Assembly: GCF_000175935.2 (NCBI RefSeq)
Contig: NC_014837.1
Span: forward strand, 3,658,001 to 3,722,000
Source of the DNA: Pantoea sp. At-9b
Lineage (GTDB): Bacteria > Pseudomonadota > Gammaproteobacteria > Enterobacterales > Enterobacteriaceae
Reading direction: 5' to 3'
DNA: 64,000 nucleotides
Numbering within the stretch: position 1 is the first letter of the stretch; each line of letters starts with the position of its first letter. The notes under the pieces were generated by a model, which worked only from the letters and a program-made list of their open reading frames with translations, ran no database searches and was not told the origin of the DNA. The position numbers and the translations under genes are program-made. This document shows, piece after piece, positions 26,087 through 34,928 of the stretch.

Positions 26087-27519
26087 GATGCGTCATCCTC
26101 CAGAACCCAGGTATCCTTGGTGCCACCGCCCTGCGATGAGTTCACCACCAGCGAACCTTCGGTCAGCGCCACACGGGTTAAGCCGCCCGGCACCAGACGG
26201 ATATCCGCCCCACACAACGCAAACGGGCGCAGGTCGATATGGCGCGGCGCGAGGCCGTTATCGATAAAGGTCGGGCAGGTCGACAGCGATAGGGTATTCT
26301 GCGCAATGTAATTATCCGGCCTTGCCTGGAGACGGGCACGGAAGTCGCTCAGCTCCTGCTGGCTCGCCACCGGGCCAATTAACATGCCGTAGCCACCTGC
26401 GCCGTGCACCTCTTTCACCACCATTTGATCGAGGTTGGCCAGCACGTAGGAGAGATCTTTGGGGTTACGGCATTGCCATGTGGGCACGTTGTTGAGGATC
26501 GGATCTTCGTCGAGGTAAAACCGGATCATATCCGGCACATAAGGGTAGATCGATTTGTCATCCGCCACCCCGGTGCCGATGGCATTCGCCAGCACCACAT
26601 TCCCGGCGCGGTACACCGACAGCAATCCCGGCACGCCAAGCATTGAGTCCGGACGGAACGCCAGCGGATCGAGGAAGGCATCATCCACTCGCCGATAGAT
26701 CACATCCACCTTGCATGGCCCGGCGGTGGTGCGCATCATCACCGCGCCATCTTTGACAAACAGATCGGCGCTCTCCACCAGCTCGACACCCATCTGCTGC
26801 GCCAGGAAGCTGTGTTCGAAATAGGCGCTGTTGAAACGGCCTGGCGTCAGCACCACCACCACCGGATCGTTCACCGGCGAGCTTTCACGTAACGTCTGCA
26901 ACAGATGCGACGGATAACGCTCCACCGGCGCGACATGTTGCTCGGCAAATAACTCCGGGTAGAGGCGCATCATCATCTTACGGTTCTCCAACATATAGGA
27001 GACGCCAGACGGCGTGCGCAGGTTATCTTCCAGTACGTAATATTCGCCATCGTTATTGCGCACCATATCCACGCCGACGATATGCGCATAGATATTACGA
27101 TGTAGATCAACACCTTGCATACAAGGTTGGTACTGATCGTTGACCAGCACCTGTTCGGCAGGAATGATGCCCGCCTTCAGGATGTGCTGTTGATGGTAGA
27201 TATCGTGCAGGAAGGCGTTGAGGGCTTGCACCCGTTGTCGAATACCGCGATCGAGCATTGCCCATTCGCTGGCAGGAATAATGCGCGGCACGCTGTCGAA
27301 CGGAATCAGGCGCTCTGCGCCACCGTCCTCACCATAGACGTTGAAGGTGATGCCAACGCGATGAAACAAAAGTTCCGCCTCTTCGCGTTTACGCGCCACT
27401 GCCTCTTTGTCCGCCGCTTGCAACCATTCCCAGTAGTGCTGATAGTGAGCGCGGTGTTGGCCGTCGCTCAGCAACATCTCATCATAGAAGTGTGATGCTA
27501 TCTGGTAGCTTTCTTTCAT
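26080..27519 (-). CDS. Circularly permuted ATP-grasp type 2 protein
   Basis: A 479-residue protein of the circularly permuted ATP-grasp family (DUF404/DUF407 type), predicted to activate a carboxylate with ATP and join it to an amine, as in peptide-like bond formation. Signature stretches include GVDMVRNNDGEYYVLEDN (metal and ATP ligands), RTPSGVSYMLENR, KEVHGAGGYGM (lysine and glycine-rich loop) and HIDLRPFALCG. It is first of the four-gene Anbu operon. Upstream 27520-27643 contains a strong hairpin at 27576-27601. The substrate is unknown; family membership is confident. Confidence 0.9.
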   Translation of the reverse strand: MKESYQIASHFYDEMLLSDGQHRAHYQHYWEWLQAADKEAVARKREEAELLFHRVGITFNVYGEDGGAERLIPFDSVPRIIPASEWAMLDRGIRQRVQALNAFLHDIYHQQHILKAGIIPAEQVLVNDQYQPCMQGVDLHRNIYAHIVGVDMVRNNDGEYYVLEDNLRTPSGVSYMLENRKMMMRLYPELFAEQHVAPVERYPSHLLQTLRESSPVNDPVVVVLTPGRFNSAYFEHSFLAQQMGVELVESADLFVKDGAVMMRTTAGPCKVDVIYRRVDDAFLDPLAFRPDSMLGVPGLLSVYRAGNVVLANAIGTGVADDKSIYPYVPDMIRFYLDEDPILNNVPTWQCRNPKDLSYVLANLDQMVVKEVHGAGGYGMLIGPVASQQELSDFRARLQARPDNYIAQNTLSLSTCPTFIDNGLAPRHIDLRPFALCGADIRLVPGGLTRVALTEGSLVVNSSQGGGTKDTWVLEDDASC

Positions 27520-27575
27520 GATTTACCCGGCGCTTGTCAGAGGACCTGATTCCACTGCTGCACAAACTGTGCCAG

Positions 27576-27601
27576 GCGCGTGCGGACTGCACCGCACGCG
27601 C
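27576..27601. repeat. Perfect 10-bp stem hairpin between the cupin and ATP-grasp genes
   Basis: GCGCGTGCGG pairs with CCGCACGCGC around the loop ACTGCA. It lies downstream of the cupin stop codon and upstream of the ATP-grasp start, both on the minus strand, without a T-run. It could act as a Rho-type terminator or in the leader of the Anbu operon; a GGTGC/GCACC repeat lies beside it around 27630-27652. Confidence 0.6.
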
Positions 27602-27643
27602 ACCTTATCAGTGAGTTAACGCCGGAAATAAGTGCAACGCACC

Positions 27644-28264
27644 TTATTGGTGCAAAAGCTGCTGCGCGACCGGTAACCAGATTTCCGTCATTGCCCCCTC
27701 CCCGCCGGTGAAAGGATCGCGCTTCGGCATGGGTACGCGCTGAATCTGCGCCTGAGCGGTTCTCAGAAAACGCGGTTCATCGCGTAGCGTTTCCGGCGAT
27801 ATACCTTCAGGATAGGCGCCAACGGTGAAGAAATCCTCACTGGCGTGGATCTGTTTATGACCCACTCCTGCCGGAATGAGCACCGCATCTCCTTCCCGCA
27901 GCGTCACCATGCGGCCACTGTCACCACCGAATAACACTTCCGCCCAACCCGCGCCAACGCCGAGCACTTCATGGGTGTTCGGGTGGTAATGGGTATACGG
28001 GAAGATAGGTGAACGCCACGCCACGGGCCAGCCGTTGCGGGCAAAGGTCTCTTCAAACCAAATCGCGGTGTCCTGATTTTCCTCGTCATCGCTGTCATTG
28101 TCGGGGGCGACCCCCGGCCAGATGATCAGTGGCAACGGATTATTCGGCACCCCGCCAGACGGGATAGATAACATCAGATGCTGCGGGTTACTGGAAGCCC
28201 CTGCGGAAAAGGTGCCAGCGGCGAAAGACATCAGTAACAGCAGGCTGGATGGGTAGGCAGTCAT
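27644..28264 (-). CDS. Exported cupin-fold protein, YjlB-like
   Basis: A 206-residue protein with a probable Sec signal peptide (SLLLLMSFAAGTFSAGASS) followed by a single cupin domain. The metal-binding motif HYHPNTHEVLGVGAGWAEVLF and the second motif LIPAGVGHKQIHA fit a germin-like cupin resembling the YjlB family, whose members are normally cytosolic and of unknown function. A cleavable signal is therefore unusual. The ATG at 28264 has GGAGAAAGAGT just before it; an upstream in-frame ATG at 28345 lacks one. It is oriented with the Anbu operon but 124 bp ahead of that operon's first gene in the opposite transcriptional sense of flow, that is downstream in none; it is probably its own unit. 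Confidence 0.75.
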   Translation of the reverse strand: MTAYPSSLLLLMSFAAGTFSAGASSNPQHLMLSIPSGGVPNNPLPLIIWPGVAPDNDSDDEENQDTAIWFEETFARNGWPVAWRSPIFPYTHYHPNTHEVLGVGAGWAEVLFGGDSGRMVTLREGDAVLIPAGVGHKQIHASEDFFTVGAYPEGISPETLRDEPRFLRTAQAQIQRVPMPKRDPFTGGEGAMTEIWLPVAQQLLHQ

Positions 28265-28525
28265 ACTCTTTCTCCGGTTAGCCACGTTGCTTAAGTGTGG
28301 CAAAAACGGATGACAATACAATGTGCTCAGGTCCGCAAAATTCACATAAAAGCATGATTTTGCTAACTAAAGCCAAATTAATGATTAACCTCTTTAACAT
28401 TTCGGGCGCAACGGCGGTCGCCTGCGATTTTCTACGCAACTGTTATAAAAATTCTGCACTGATCTGTGTCTGCCGCTCTTCACTGTTACGTGCTTTACTG
28501 GCAGGCAGTTAAAGAGAGGTGAACA

Positions 28526-29008
28526 ATGGACGCCATAAAACAAATCCTGCTTGATGAAATCGCCACCCTGAACCGTGAAGAACGTCGCGATAATTTGCCG
28601 CGTTTTAGCTTTTCGTTTCTGAAAACGCACCCGGGTCTGTGGGCGGTGATGTACCTGTGCTACGGGCTGTGCGTGGCGCTGATTTTCTCAACCGACATGC
28701 TTGGTTGGCCCGCGTTTTGGTTTGCCACGGTATTCGTGCTGGTGATGAGCTTTTTAATGCTGCTGGATATCAACCCTAAATACCGCTTTGAAGATATCGA
28801 TGCATTGGATCTGCGCGTTTGCTACAACGGCGAGTGGTATTACATTCAGCCAGTATCATCGCAGGGTATCAGCAAGATTCTGGATAACCCCGGCACGCCA
28901 GATCGCGTCCGCAGCGGGATTCATCGTCTGATGCAGCAGAAGGGCGAAGTCGATTTTTACGATGTGTATTACCTGACCTGGGGACATCAACAGGCGGCAC
29001 AGGTTTAA
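28526..29008 (+). CDS. ylaC: YlaC-like inner membrane protein
   Basis: A 160-residue protein resembling E. coli YlaC (156 residues): a charged N-terminus with NREERRDNLPRFSFSFLK, two central hydrophobic helices at about 36-80 and a soluble C-terminal part with RYRFEDIDALDLRVCYNGEW. Function is unknown. GAGAGGTGAACA precedes the ATG. It is divergent from the cupin gene across 261 bp and converges on ydcR, with a 52-bp perfect palindrome between the two that may end both transcripts. Confidence 0.9.
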   Translation: MDAIKQILLDEIATLNREERRDNLPRFSFSFLKTHPGLWAVMYLCYGLCVALIFSTDMLGWPAFWFATVFVLVMSFLMLLDINPKYRFEDIDALDLRVCYNGEWYYIQPVSSQGISKILDNPGTPDRVRSGIHRLMQQKGEVDFYDVYYLTWGHQQAAQV

Positions 29009-29019
29009 ATTCAACCTGG

Positions 29020-29071
29020 CTCCCTCATCCCGACCTTCTCCCGCTAGCGGGAGAAGGTCGGGATGAGGGAG
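29020..29071. terminator. 52-bp perfect palindrome between convergent ylaC and ydcR
   Basis: The arms 29020-29045 and 29046-29071 are exact reverse complements, centred on GCTAGC, with outer CTCCCTCATCCC. It belongs to the CTCTCCC-type repeat family seen elsewhere in the window. Its location between two convergent genes suggests bidirectional termination or protection of 3' ends, although no T-run is present. Confidence 0.7.
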
Positions 29072-29088
29072 TCAGGCCGCAGAAGACT

Positions 29089-29110
29089 GCGCGATAAATC
29101 GCGCCGCTAC
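29089..29110 (-). repeat. Short palindromic repeat of the GCGGCGCGATTTATCGC family, overlapping the ydcR stop
   Basis: On the minus strand this copy reads GTAGCGGCGCGATTTATCGC and ends in GC. Its TAG provides the stop codon of ydcR (29107-29109). The same repeat occurs at 46660, 46710, 60315, 61296, 61332 and 63285. Confidence 0.85.
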
Positions 29111-30519
29111 GGGTGCAGTTGTTTGATTAACTGACCTAATTTTTCTACCGCCGCCTCGGCGCGCGCATCCCACGGCCAGGCAGTATTGAAGCGAAAGCAG
29201 TGACGGAAGTCTTCACTGCTGGAAAATAGCTGCCCCGGCGCGATACTGATCCCCTGCTCTAACGCCAGATGGTATAGCTGCGTGGTGTTGATGCCCTGGG
29301 GTAAGGTCACCCACAAAAAGTAGCCTCCCGGCGTATCACTGATGCTGGCTTCTGCCGGTAACACCTGACGCAACGCGGCCCGTGCCAGCTGTTTGCGTTT
29401 GGCCAGTGTTTGGCGCAACCGTTTCAGGTGGCTGTCATAGCTACGGGTAGAGAGAAAATCCGCCAGCGCCAGTTGCATCGGCGCACTGGTGGAAAGTGTA
29501 CTCATCAGCTGAATGCGCTGGACGCGCTGCGCATGCCGGCCCGCAGCCACCCAGCCGATACGAAAACCCGCCACCAGGTTCTTCGAAAAACTGCCGCAAT
29601 GCATCACATCGCCAGTGCGATCGAAGGCTTTCGCCGGTAGTGGTTTTTCATCGCCAATCCACAGCTCGCTGTAAACGTCGTCTTCAATCAACGCCACGTC
29701 ATAGCGCGCCAACAGCGCTACCAGTTGTTCTTTGCGCGTGTTGCTGAGGGTAAAACCCAGCGGATTTTGCCGGTTGGTCATCAGCCAGCAGGCTTTCACC
29801 GGCCAGCGTTGCAGTGCCTGTTCCAGTTCATCAAAATCCATGCCCTGCTCAACATCGCTGGCAATGGCGATCGCGTTCAGCTTCAGGCGTTCAATTGCCT
29901 GTAATGCACCGTAGAACGAGGGATTTTCGATCACCACCCAATCCCCCGGCTCCGTCACCGCCTGCAAACTCAGGTTGAGGGCTTCCATGGCACCATTGGT
30001 GATAACGATGTCATCGGGCGAGATGGTGATCCCCTGCTGCGCGTAACGTTGCGCAAGGATTTTGCGTAGCTCAGGGTTACCCGGTGGCAAATTGTTGAGC
30101 GCATCAGTCGGTTTCAGATTGTGCGAAACTTTGACCAGCGAACGCATCAACTGGCGCTGCGGAAACAGTTCCGGATCCGGGAAAGCCGAACCAAACGGCA
30201 TAATCGCCGGGTCGCGCGTCGCCTGGAGAACATCGAAAACGAAGCTGTTGGTATCAGTTTGCTCCGGGCGTTCCACCGTTTGTGTCGCCAGCCGCGTCCG
30301 CGCAGCCGCCGCGCGTGGCGCGATGTAGTAGCCGGATTGCGGTTTTGACAAGATCCAGCCCTGACTCTCCAGCACCTCATACGCGTGCATCACCGTCATC
30401 AGGCTGAGGCCCGATTGATCAGCCTGCTGACGCAGTGACGGCAATTTTTCGCCGGGCTGCCAGATGTTAGCTTCGATTTGTTCACGCAGTTGATCGACCA
30501 ACTGCTGGTATTTCGCCAC
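29107..30519 (-). CDS. ydcR: MocR/GntR-type PLP-dependent transcriptional regulator YdcR
   Basis: A 470-residue chimeric regulator: an N-terminal GntR winged helix (1-75, with LPSLRQQADQSGLSLMTVMHAY) fused to a class I aminotransferase-like domain (about 100-470) that binds pyridoxal phosphate. The Schiff-base lysine lies in CGSFSKNLVAGFRIGW, and MTNRQNPLGFTLS and EDDVYSEL carry cofactor contacts. It closely resembles E. coli YdcR (468 residues), whose target is poorly defined. The stop codon lies inside a short palindromic repeat. A half-copy of the CTCCCTCACCCT repeat lies upstream at about 30553-30578, between it and the MHYT gene. Confidence 0.9.
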   Translation of the reverse strand: MAKYQQLVDQLREQIEANIWQPGEKLPSLRQQADQSGLSLMTVMHAYEVLESQGWILSKPQSGYYIAPRAAAARTRLATQTVERPEQTDTNSFVFDVLQATRDPAIMPFGSAFPDPELFPQRQLMRSLVKVSHNLKPTDALNNLPPGNPELRKILAQRYAQQGITISPDDIVITNGAMEALNLSLQAVTEPGDWVVIENPSFYGALQAIERLKLNAIAIASDVEQGMDFDELEQALQRWPVKACWLMTNRQNPLGFTLSNTRKEQLVALLARYDVALIEDDVYSELWIGDEKPLPAKAFDRTGDVMHCGSFSKNLVAGFRIGWVAAGRHAQRVQRIQLMSTLSTSAPMQLALADFLSTRSYDSHLKRLRQTLAKRKQLARAALRQVLPAEASISDTPGGYFLWVTLPQGINTTQLYHLALEQGISIAPGQLFSSSEDFRHCFRFNTAWPWDARAEAAVEKLGQLIKQLHP

Positions 30520-30582
30520 CTGAATCTCCGTCAGAATGCTATGCGAGGATTCTCCCTCACCCTGCCCCTATCCCGCCAGCCA

Positions 30583-32673
30583 TTATTTCGCGGCAGTTTC
30601 CAGTTCTTCCACCGAGGCGACAAACTCCGGCAGTTCGCCAATGCGATCTGGCGGCAAGGGTCGGCCCAGCAGATATCCCTGCAACGAATTACATCCCAGC
30701 CCGGTCAGAAACGCTTGTTGTTCCTCAGTTTCCACCCCTTCAGCCACCACTTTTAAATCCAGTGATTGCGCCAGCGCCACAATCGCCGAGACAATGGTGG
30801 CATCTTCTGATTTCGCCTGTAGCTCATTGACAAATGCGCGGTCAATTTTCAACTCGCTGGCTGGTAAGCGCTTGAGATACAACAGGCTGGAGTAACCGGT
30901 GCCGAAGTCGTCAATGGAGGCTTTCACCCCCATATTGGTCAACTCGGTCAGGATGCGCACGCTCTCTTCCGGGTCACGCATCGCCGTGGTTTCCGTGACT
31001 TCCAGCGTCAGCAGTTCTGCCGGAATCTGGTGCTGATCCAACGCCGAGGTGACGGTTTCCACCAGATTGCATTGCTCGAACTGCAACGCCGACAGGTTCA
31101 CGGCAACTGACCAGTGCGGATGCCCCTGCAAATGCCAGCTATGCAGCTGACGACAGGCTTCATTGATCACCCAGTTGCCAATATTGACGATCATCCCAGT
31201 CTTCTCTGCCATCGGCAGGAATTTGTCCGGCGTCAGCAAGCCTCGCGTCGGATGCTGCCAACGCAGTAAGGCTTCAAAACCAATGATAGGGCCGCGCGGG
31301 GCACAATATTTGGGCTGGTAGAACAGGCGTAGCTCGTCGTTATCCAGCGCCTGCCACAAATCGTTGTTCAGTTGCAGCTGGCTTTGCGCCAGGGTGTTCA
31401 TCGAGGGCTGGAAGAAGTTGTAGCCGTTGCGCCCGTTGTTTTTGGTGTGGTACATCGCGGCATCCGCGTTGAACATCAACTCACGTTCGTCCACCCCGTC
31501 GCCCGGATAAACCGCAATGCCAATACTTAAGGACACCACTAACTCGTAACGTGAGATGCTGAACGGCTTTTCAATCGCCTTCACCAGTGCATCGGCCGCT
31601 GCCGCCGCATCATTAGGGTCATCAATTTCGATCAACAGGACAAACTCGTCTCCGCCCATCCGCGCCAGCGTGTAATGTCCTTTCATCTGCCCGGTCATAC
31701 GCTCAGTGACCGCAATCAGCAGATTGTCGCCAACGTGATGACCAAACGCGTCATTGACCGCTTTGAAGCCATCCAGATCCATAAACATCAAGGCAAAATG
31801 GGACTGTTCACGGTCGGCTTTATTGATGGCCTGATCGAGGCGGTCTTCCAGCAAAATACGATTGGGCAGACGCGTCAGGTTGTCATGCAGCGCCAACTGC
31901 GCCAGTTCCCGATTGGCCTCCGCCAGTGAGCGGGCAAGGATCGAGGTGCGCGCCTGCATCCGGGCGTCGAGCATCGAGACCAACAAGGTAATACCGAGGA
32001 TAGCGAGCGTCACCACCGTCACCAGCATCGCCAGCCAGTTGCTGTTGACGCCCATATGGGTGGCATGGCTCTGCATGGGGAAGTTGGCAGCCGCCATCCC
32101 GGTGTAATGCATCCCCGCGATGGCGCAGCCCATGACCACCGATGCGCCAAGGCGCAACAGGGTGACACGGCCCGTTCCTTCACGCAGGGTAAACGCCAGC
32201 CACAGCGCCACCCCCGATGCCACCAGCGCAATGACCACCGATGCCGCAACCCAATAGCCGTTCCAGACGATACCGGGCGCAAACATCAGCGCCGCCATGC
32301 CGGTGTAGTGCATCGCGACGACACCAAAACCTAAGACCAGTGCTCCGCCGCAGAGTCGCGTCCACGGCAGTTCGCCCGCACACACCAGCCACAAGGCAAA
32401 GATCGATGCCAGTATCGCAATCACCATTGATGTTGCGGTGAGCAGCGGATCATAGCTCATCACCATATCGAGGCTCATCGACAGCATGCCGATAAAGTGC
32501 ATCGCCCAGATGCCCACGCCCATGGCAAAGCCGCCGCCTAATAGCCACACCAGCGCCGATTTGCCACTGGCGGTTGCCACCCGTCCCGCCATATCGAGTG
32601 CGGTGAAGGAGGCCAACATCGCCACCAACACCGAGACGATGACGGTATACCAATCATATGAAGTCACTAACAT
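30583..32673 (-). CDS. MHYT-GGDEF-EAL membrane c-di-GMP protein (copy 1)
   Basis: A 696-residue inner membrane signalling protein. Seven hydrophobic helices in the first 240 residues carry three MHYT-type motifs (MHFIGM at 58, MHYTGM at 121 and 188), a sensor thought to bind metal and respond to oxygen, CO or NO. The GGDEF motif (340-344) is intact but no RxxD inhibitory site precedes it. The EAL domain keeps EAL (467-469), VAVNLSALQF, IDDFGTGYSS, LKIDRAF and VAEGVETEEQ, so phosphodiesterase activity is likely. It is a paralog of the next gene and lies in tandem with it, separated by 155 bp. Confidence 0.92.
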   Translation of the reverse strand: MLVTSYDWYTVIVSVLVAMLASFTALDMAGRVATASGKSALVWLLGGGFAMGVGIWAMHFIGMLSMSLDMVMSYDPLLTATSMVIAILASIFALWLVCAGELPWTRLCGGALVLGFGVVAMHYTGMAALMFAPGIVWNGYWVAASVVIALVASGVALWLAFTLREGTGRVTLLRLGASVVMGCAIAGMHYTGMAAANFPMQSHATHMGVNSNWLAMLVTVVTLAILGITLLVSMLDARMQARTSILARSLAEANRELAQLALHDNLTRLPNRILLEDRLDQAINKADREQSHFALMFMDLDGFKAVNDAFGHHVGDNLLIAVTERMTGQMKGHYTLARMGGDEFVLLIEIDDPNDAAAAADALVKAIEKPFSISRYELVVSLSIGIAVYPGDGVDERELMFNADAAMYHTKNNGRNGYNFFQPSMNTLAQSQLQLNNDLWQALDNDELRLFYQPKYCAPRGPIIGFEALLRWQHPTRGLLTPDKFLPMAEKTGMIVNIGNWVINEACRQLHSWHLQGHPHWSVAVNLSALQFEQCNLVETVTSALDQHQIPAELLTLEVTETTAMRDPEESVRILTELTNMGVKASIDDFGTGYSSLLYLKRLPASELKIDRAFVNELQAKSEDATIVSAIVALAQSLDLKVVAEGVETEEQQAFLTGLGCNSLQGYLLGRPLPPDRIGELPEFVASVEELETAAK

Positions 32674-32828
32674 AGTGAGTTCCCAAGTCAGGGCTGAATT
32701 AACAGCCGTGGTGTTGTTAATAAAACGTAAAATATATAAATATTATTGTATTATCTATCGGCAGTCATGCTGCCGTTATTGGTCGTTGAACGATGAAAGA
32801 TTACGATTCAGAAAATAAAAATTACTCG

Positions 32829-34928
32829 TCACGCACCCGCCAAAGGTGCGATGTTATCGGGGATAACAAGAGGGGCAGTCACTGCCACAGTGAATTCGCT
32901 GATACGATCTGCCGGTGTCGGTTTACCCAGTAAGTAGCCCTGAAGGGTATCGAAACCCAACCCGGTTAATAAGCGCTGCTGTTCTTCCGTTTCAACGCCC
33001 TCGGCCACCATACGTAAATTCAGGCTCTGCGCCAGGGTAATCATCGCACTGACGACGGTGGCATCTTCGCTGTCAGCACGCAGGCTGTTGATGAAGCTGC
33101 GATCGATTTTCAACTCCGTCGCCTCCAGATGTTTCAGATGGAGCAGGTTGGCATAACCGATACCAAAATTATCAATCGCCACCTTCACGCCCAACTGATG
33201 CAATTCAGCAATACGTTGCTGACTGAACTGCGGGTCACGCATGGCAATGGTTTCGGTAATTTCTAACATCAGCGCGCCTTCCGGCAAGCTGTGCCGTTGC
33301 AGAATCTCACGTAAGCTGTCGATCAAGTCGCGCTGGTGGAATTGCAGCGCCGAGAGGTTAACGGAGACGCTCCAGTGGCTATTGCCCTCTTCATGCCACT
33401 GGCGTAGCTGACGGCAGGCTTCATTGATCACCCAATTGCCCAGCGCGATAATCTGCCCGGTTTTTTCCGCACGCGGCAGGAACATGTCTGGCATCAGCAA
33501 TCCACGACGCGGATGTTGCCAGCGCAGCAGCGCTTCAAAGCCCATCAGCAGCGTCCCACCGGCACGAAACTTCGGTTGGTAGAACAGACGCATTTCCTGA
33601 TGCTCCAGCGCGTGCCACAGATCATTGGCCAGCGCCAGTTGATGCTGCGCAACCGTACTCATCGCCGGTTCAAACAGGCACCAGCCATTACGTCCGCTGT
33701 GTTTGGTGTGATACATCGCTGAATCGGCGTTGAACATCATCTCCTGCTTGCTGCGGCCATGCAGCGGGAAGATGACGATGCCCACACTTAACGACACCCG
33801 CAGCGAATAACGGTCGAGTTCAAACGGGGCATCGATGGTATTGACCAGACGCTGGGCGATGGTGGCGGCCTGTAAGCCATCGCTGTCGGGGCTTAACAGC
33901 ACAAATTCATCCCCGCCCAGACGCGCCAGAATCACATCCTCGCGTAACTGATTACGCAGACGCGCGGCCACTGCCACAAGTAAGCAGTCACCAACATGAT
34001 GTCCCCAGGTATCGTTGACCGCCTTAAAGCCGTCGAGATCCATAAACATCAGCGCAAAGGTTTGGTCGTTGAGCGTGGCGTGTTTAACAGCAGCATCGAG
34101 TTGCTGTTCCAGCAGCACCCGGTTAGGTAAGGTGGTGAGATTGTCGTGCATGGCCAGTTGGCGCAATTCGTTGTTGGCATGCTTTAGTTTTGCCGCCAGT
34201 CGTGCGGCGCGCAGCTGCGCATCCAGCATCGACAACAACAGCGTGATGCCAAGGATGGTCAGGGTGATGATGGTGACCCACACCGCCAGCCCCTGATCGC
34301 TGACCCCATGTTCCATCATGCTGCTGGCATTGTTGAACTGCGCAGCCGCCATCCCGACATAATGCATGCCGGCAACGGCCGCACCCATCACCAGCGAGGC
34401 ACAGCCGCGCATCAACAACAGTCCATCGCCCTGGCGTAAATGAAATGCCAGCCACAAAGCCGCACCGGAGGCGGCATACGCAATGACTACCGACAAGGCA
34501 ACCAGCTGCAGATTCCAGTGAATAGCCGGTTCGATCATCAGCGCGTTCATGCCGAGATAATGCATCGCCACCACGCCACTGCCGAGGATTAACGTGCCCC
34601 GCACCAGGCGGCGTAAGGTCAGATGACTCCCGCGTACCACCTGCGCAAACGAAAAGATGGCAGCAATGATCGCCACCGCCAGCGACCACGAGGTGAGCGG
34701 CACATCGTAACGCATGGTCATAGGTAGCATCATGGCGAGCATACCGATGAAATGCATCGCCCAGACACCAATGCCCATCGCCGTACCCCCGGCGATCAGC
34801 CATAAGCGGGCGATGCAGCCACGTGATACCGCTACGCGTCCGGCCGTATCCAGTGCCGTAAATGAGGCGATAAAAGCGACGATCAATGAACTCGTCACCA
34901 GAACGCTATCCCAGGTAATCAGCAACAT
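32829..34928 (-). CDS. MHYT-GGDEF-EAL membrane c-di-GMP protein (copy 2), altered EAL loop
   Basis: A 699-residue paralog of the gene at 30583-32673 with the same layout: MHYT-type motifs MHFIGM at 58, MHYLGM at 122 and MHYVGM at 188, an intact GGDEF at 338-342 without an RxxD site, and EAL at 465-467. The conserved EAL loop 6 is changed from DDFGTGYSS to DNFGIGYAN, replacing one metal-loop Asp by Asn. Phosphodiesterase activity may therefore be weak or lost, leaving cyclase or binding functions. The other EAL residues (VNLSALQF, LEITETIAM, LKIDRSF, VAEGVETEEQ) remain. It is divergent from the pilus operon. Confidence 0.92.
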   Translation of the reverse strand: MLLITWDSVLVTSSLIVAFIASFTALDTAGRVAVSRGCIARLWLIAGGTAMGIGVWAMHFIGMLAMMLPMTMRYDVPLTSWSLAVAIIAAIFSFAQVVRGSHLTLRRLVRGTLILGSGVVAMHYLGMNALMIEPAIHWNLQLVALSVVIAYAASGAALWLAFHLRQGDGLLLMRGCASLVMGAAVAGMHYVGMAAAQFNNASSMMEHGVSDQGLAVWVTIITLTILGITLLLSMLDAQLRAARLAAKLKHANNELRQLAMHDNLTTLPNRVLLEQQLDAAVKHATLNDQTFALMFMDLDGFKAVNDTWGHHVGDCLLVAVAARLRNQLREDVILARLGGDEFVLLSPDSDGLQAATIAQRLVNTIDAPFELDRYSLRVSLSVGIVIFPLHGRSKQEMMFNADSAMYHTKHSGRNGWCLFEPAMSTVAQHQLALANDLWHALEHQEMRLFYQPKFRAGGTLLMGFEALLRWQHPRRGLLMPDMFLPRAEKTGQIIALGNWVINEACRQLRQWHEEGNSHWSVSVNLSALQFHQRDLIDSLREILQRHSLPEGALMLEITETIAMRDPQFSQQRIAELHQLGVKVAIDNFGIGYANLLHLKHLEATELKIDRSFINSLRADSEDATVVSAMITLAQSLNLRMVAEGVETEEQQRLLTGLGFDTLQGYLLGKPTPADRISEFTVAVTAPLVIPDNIAPLAGA

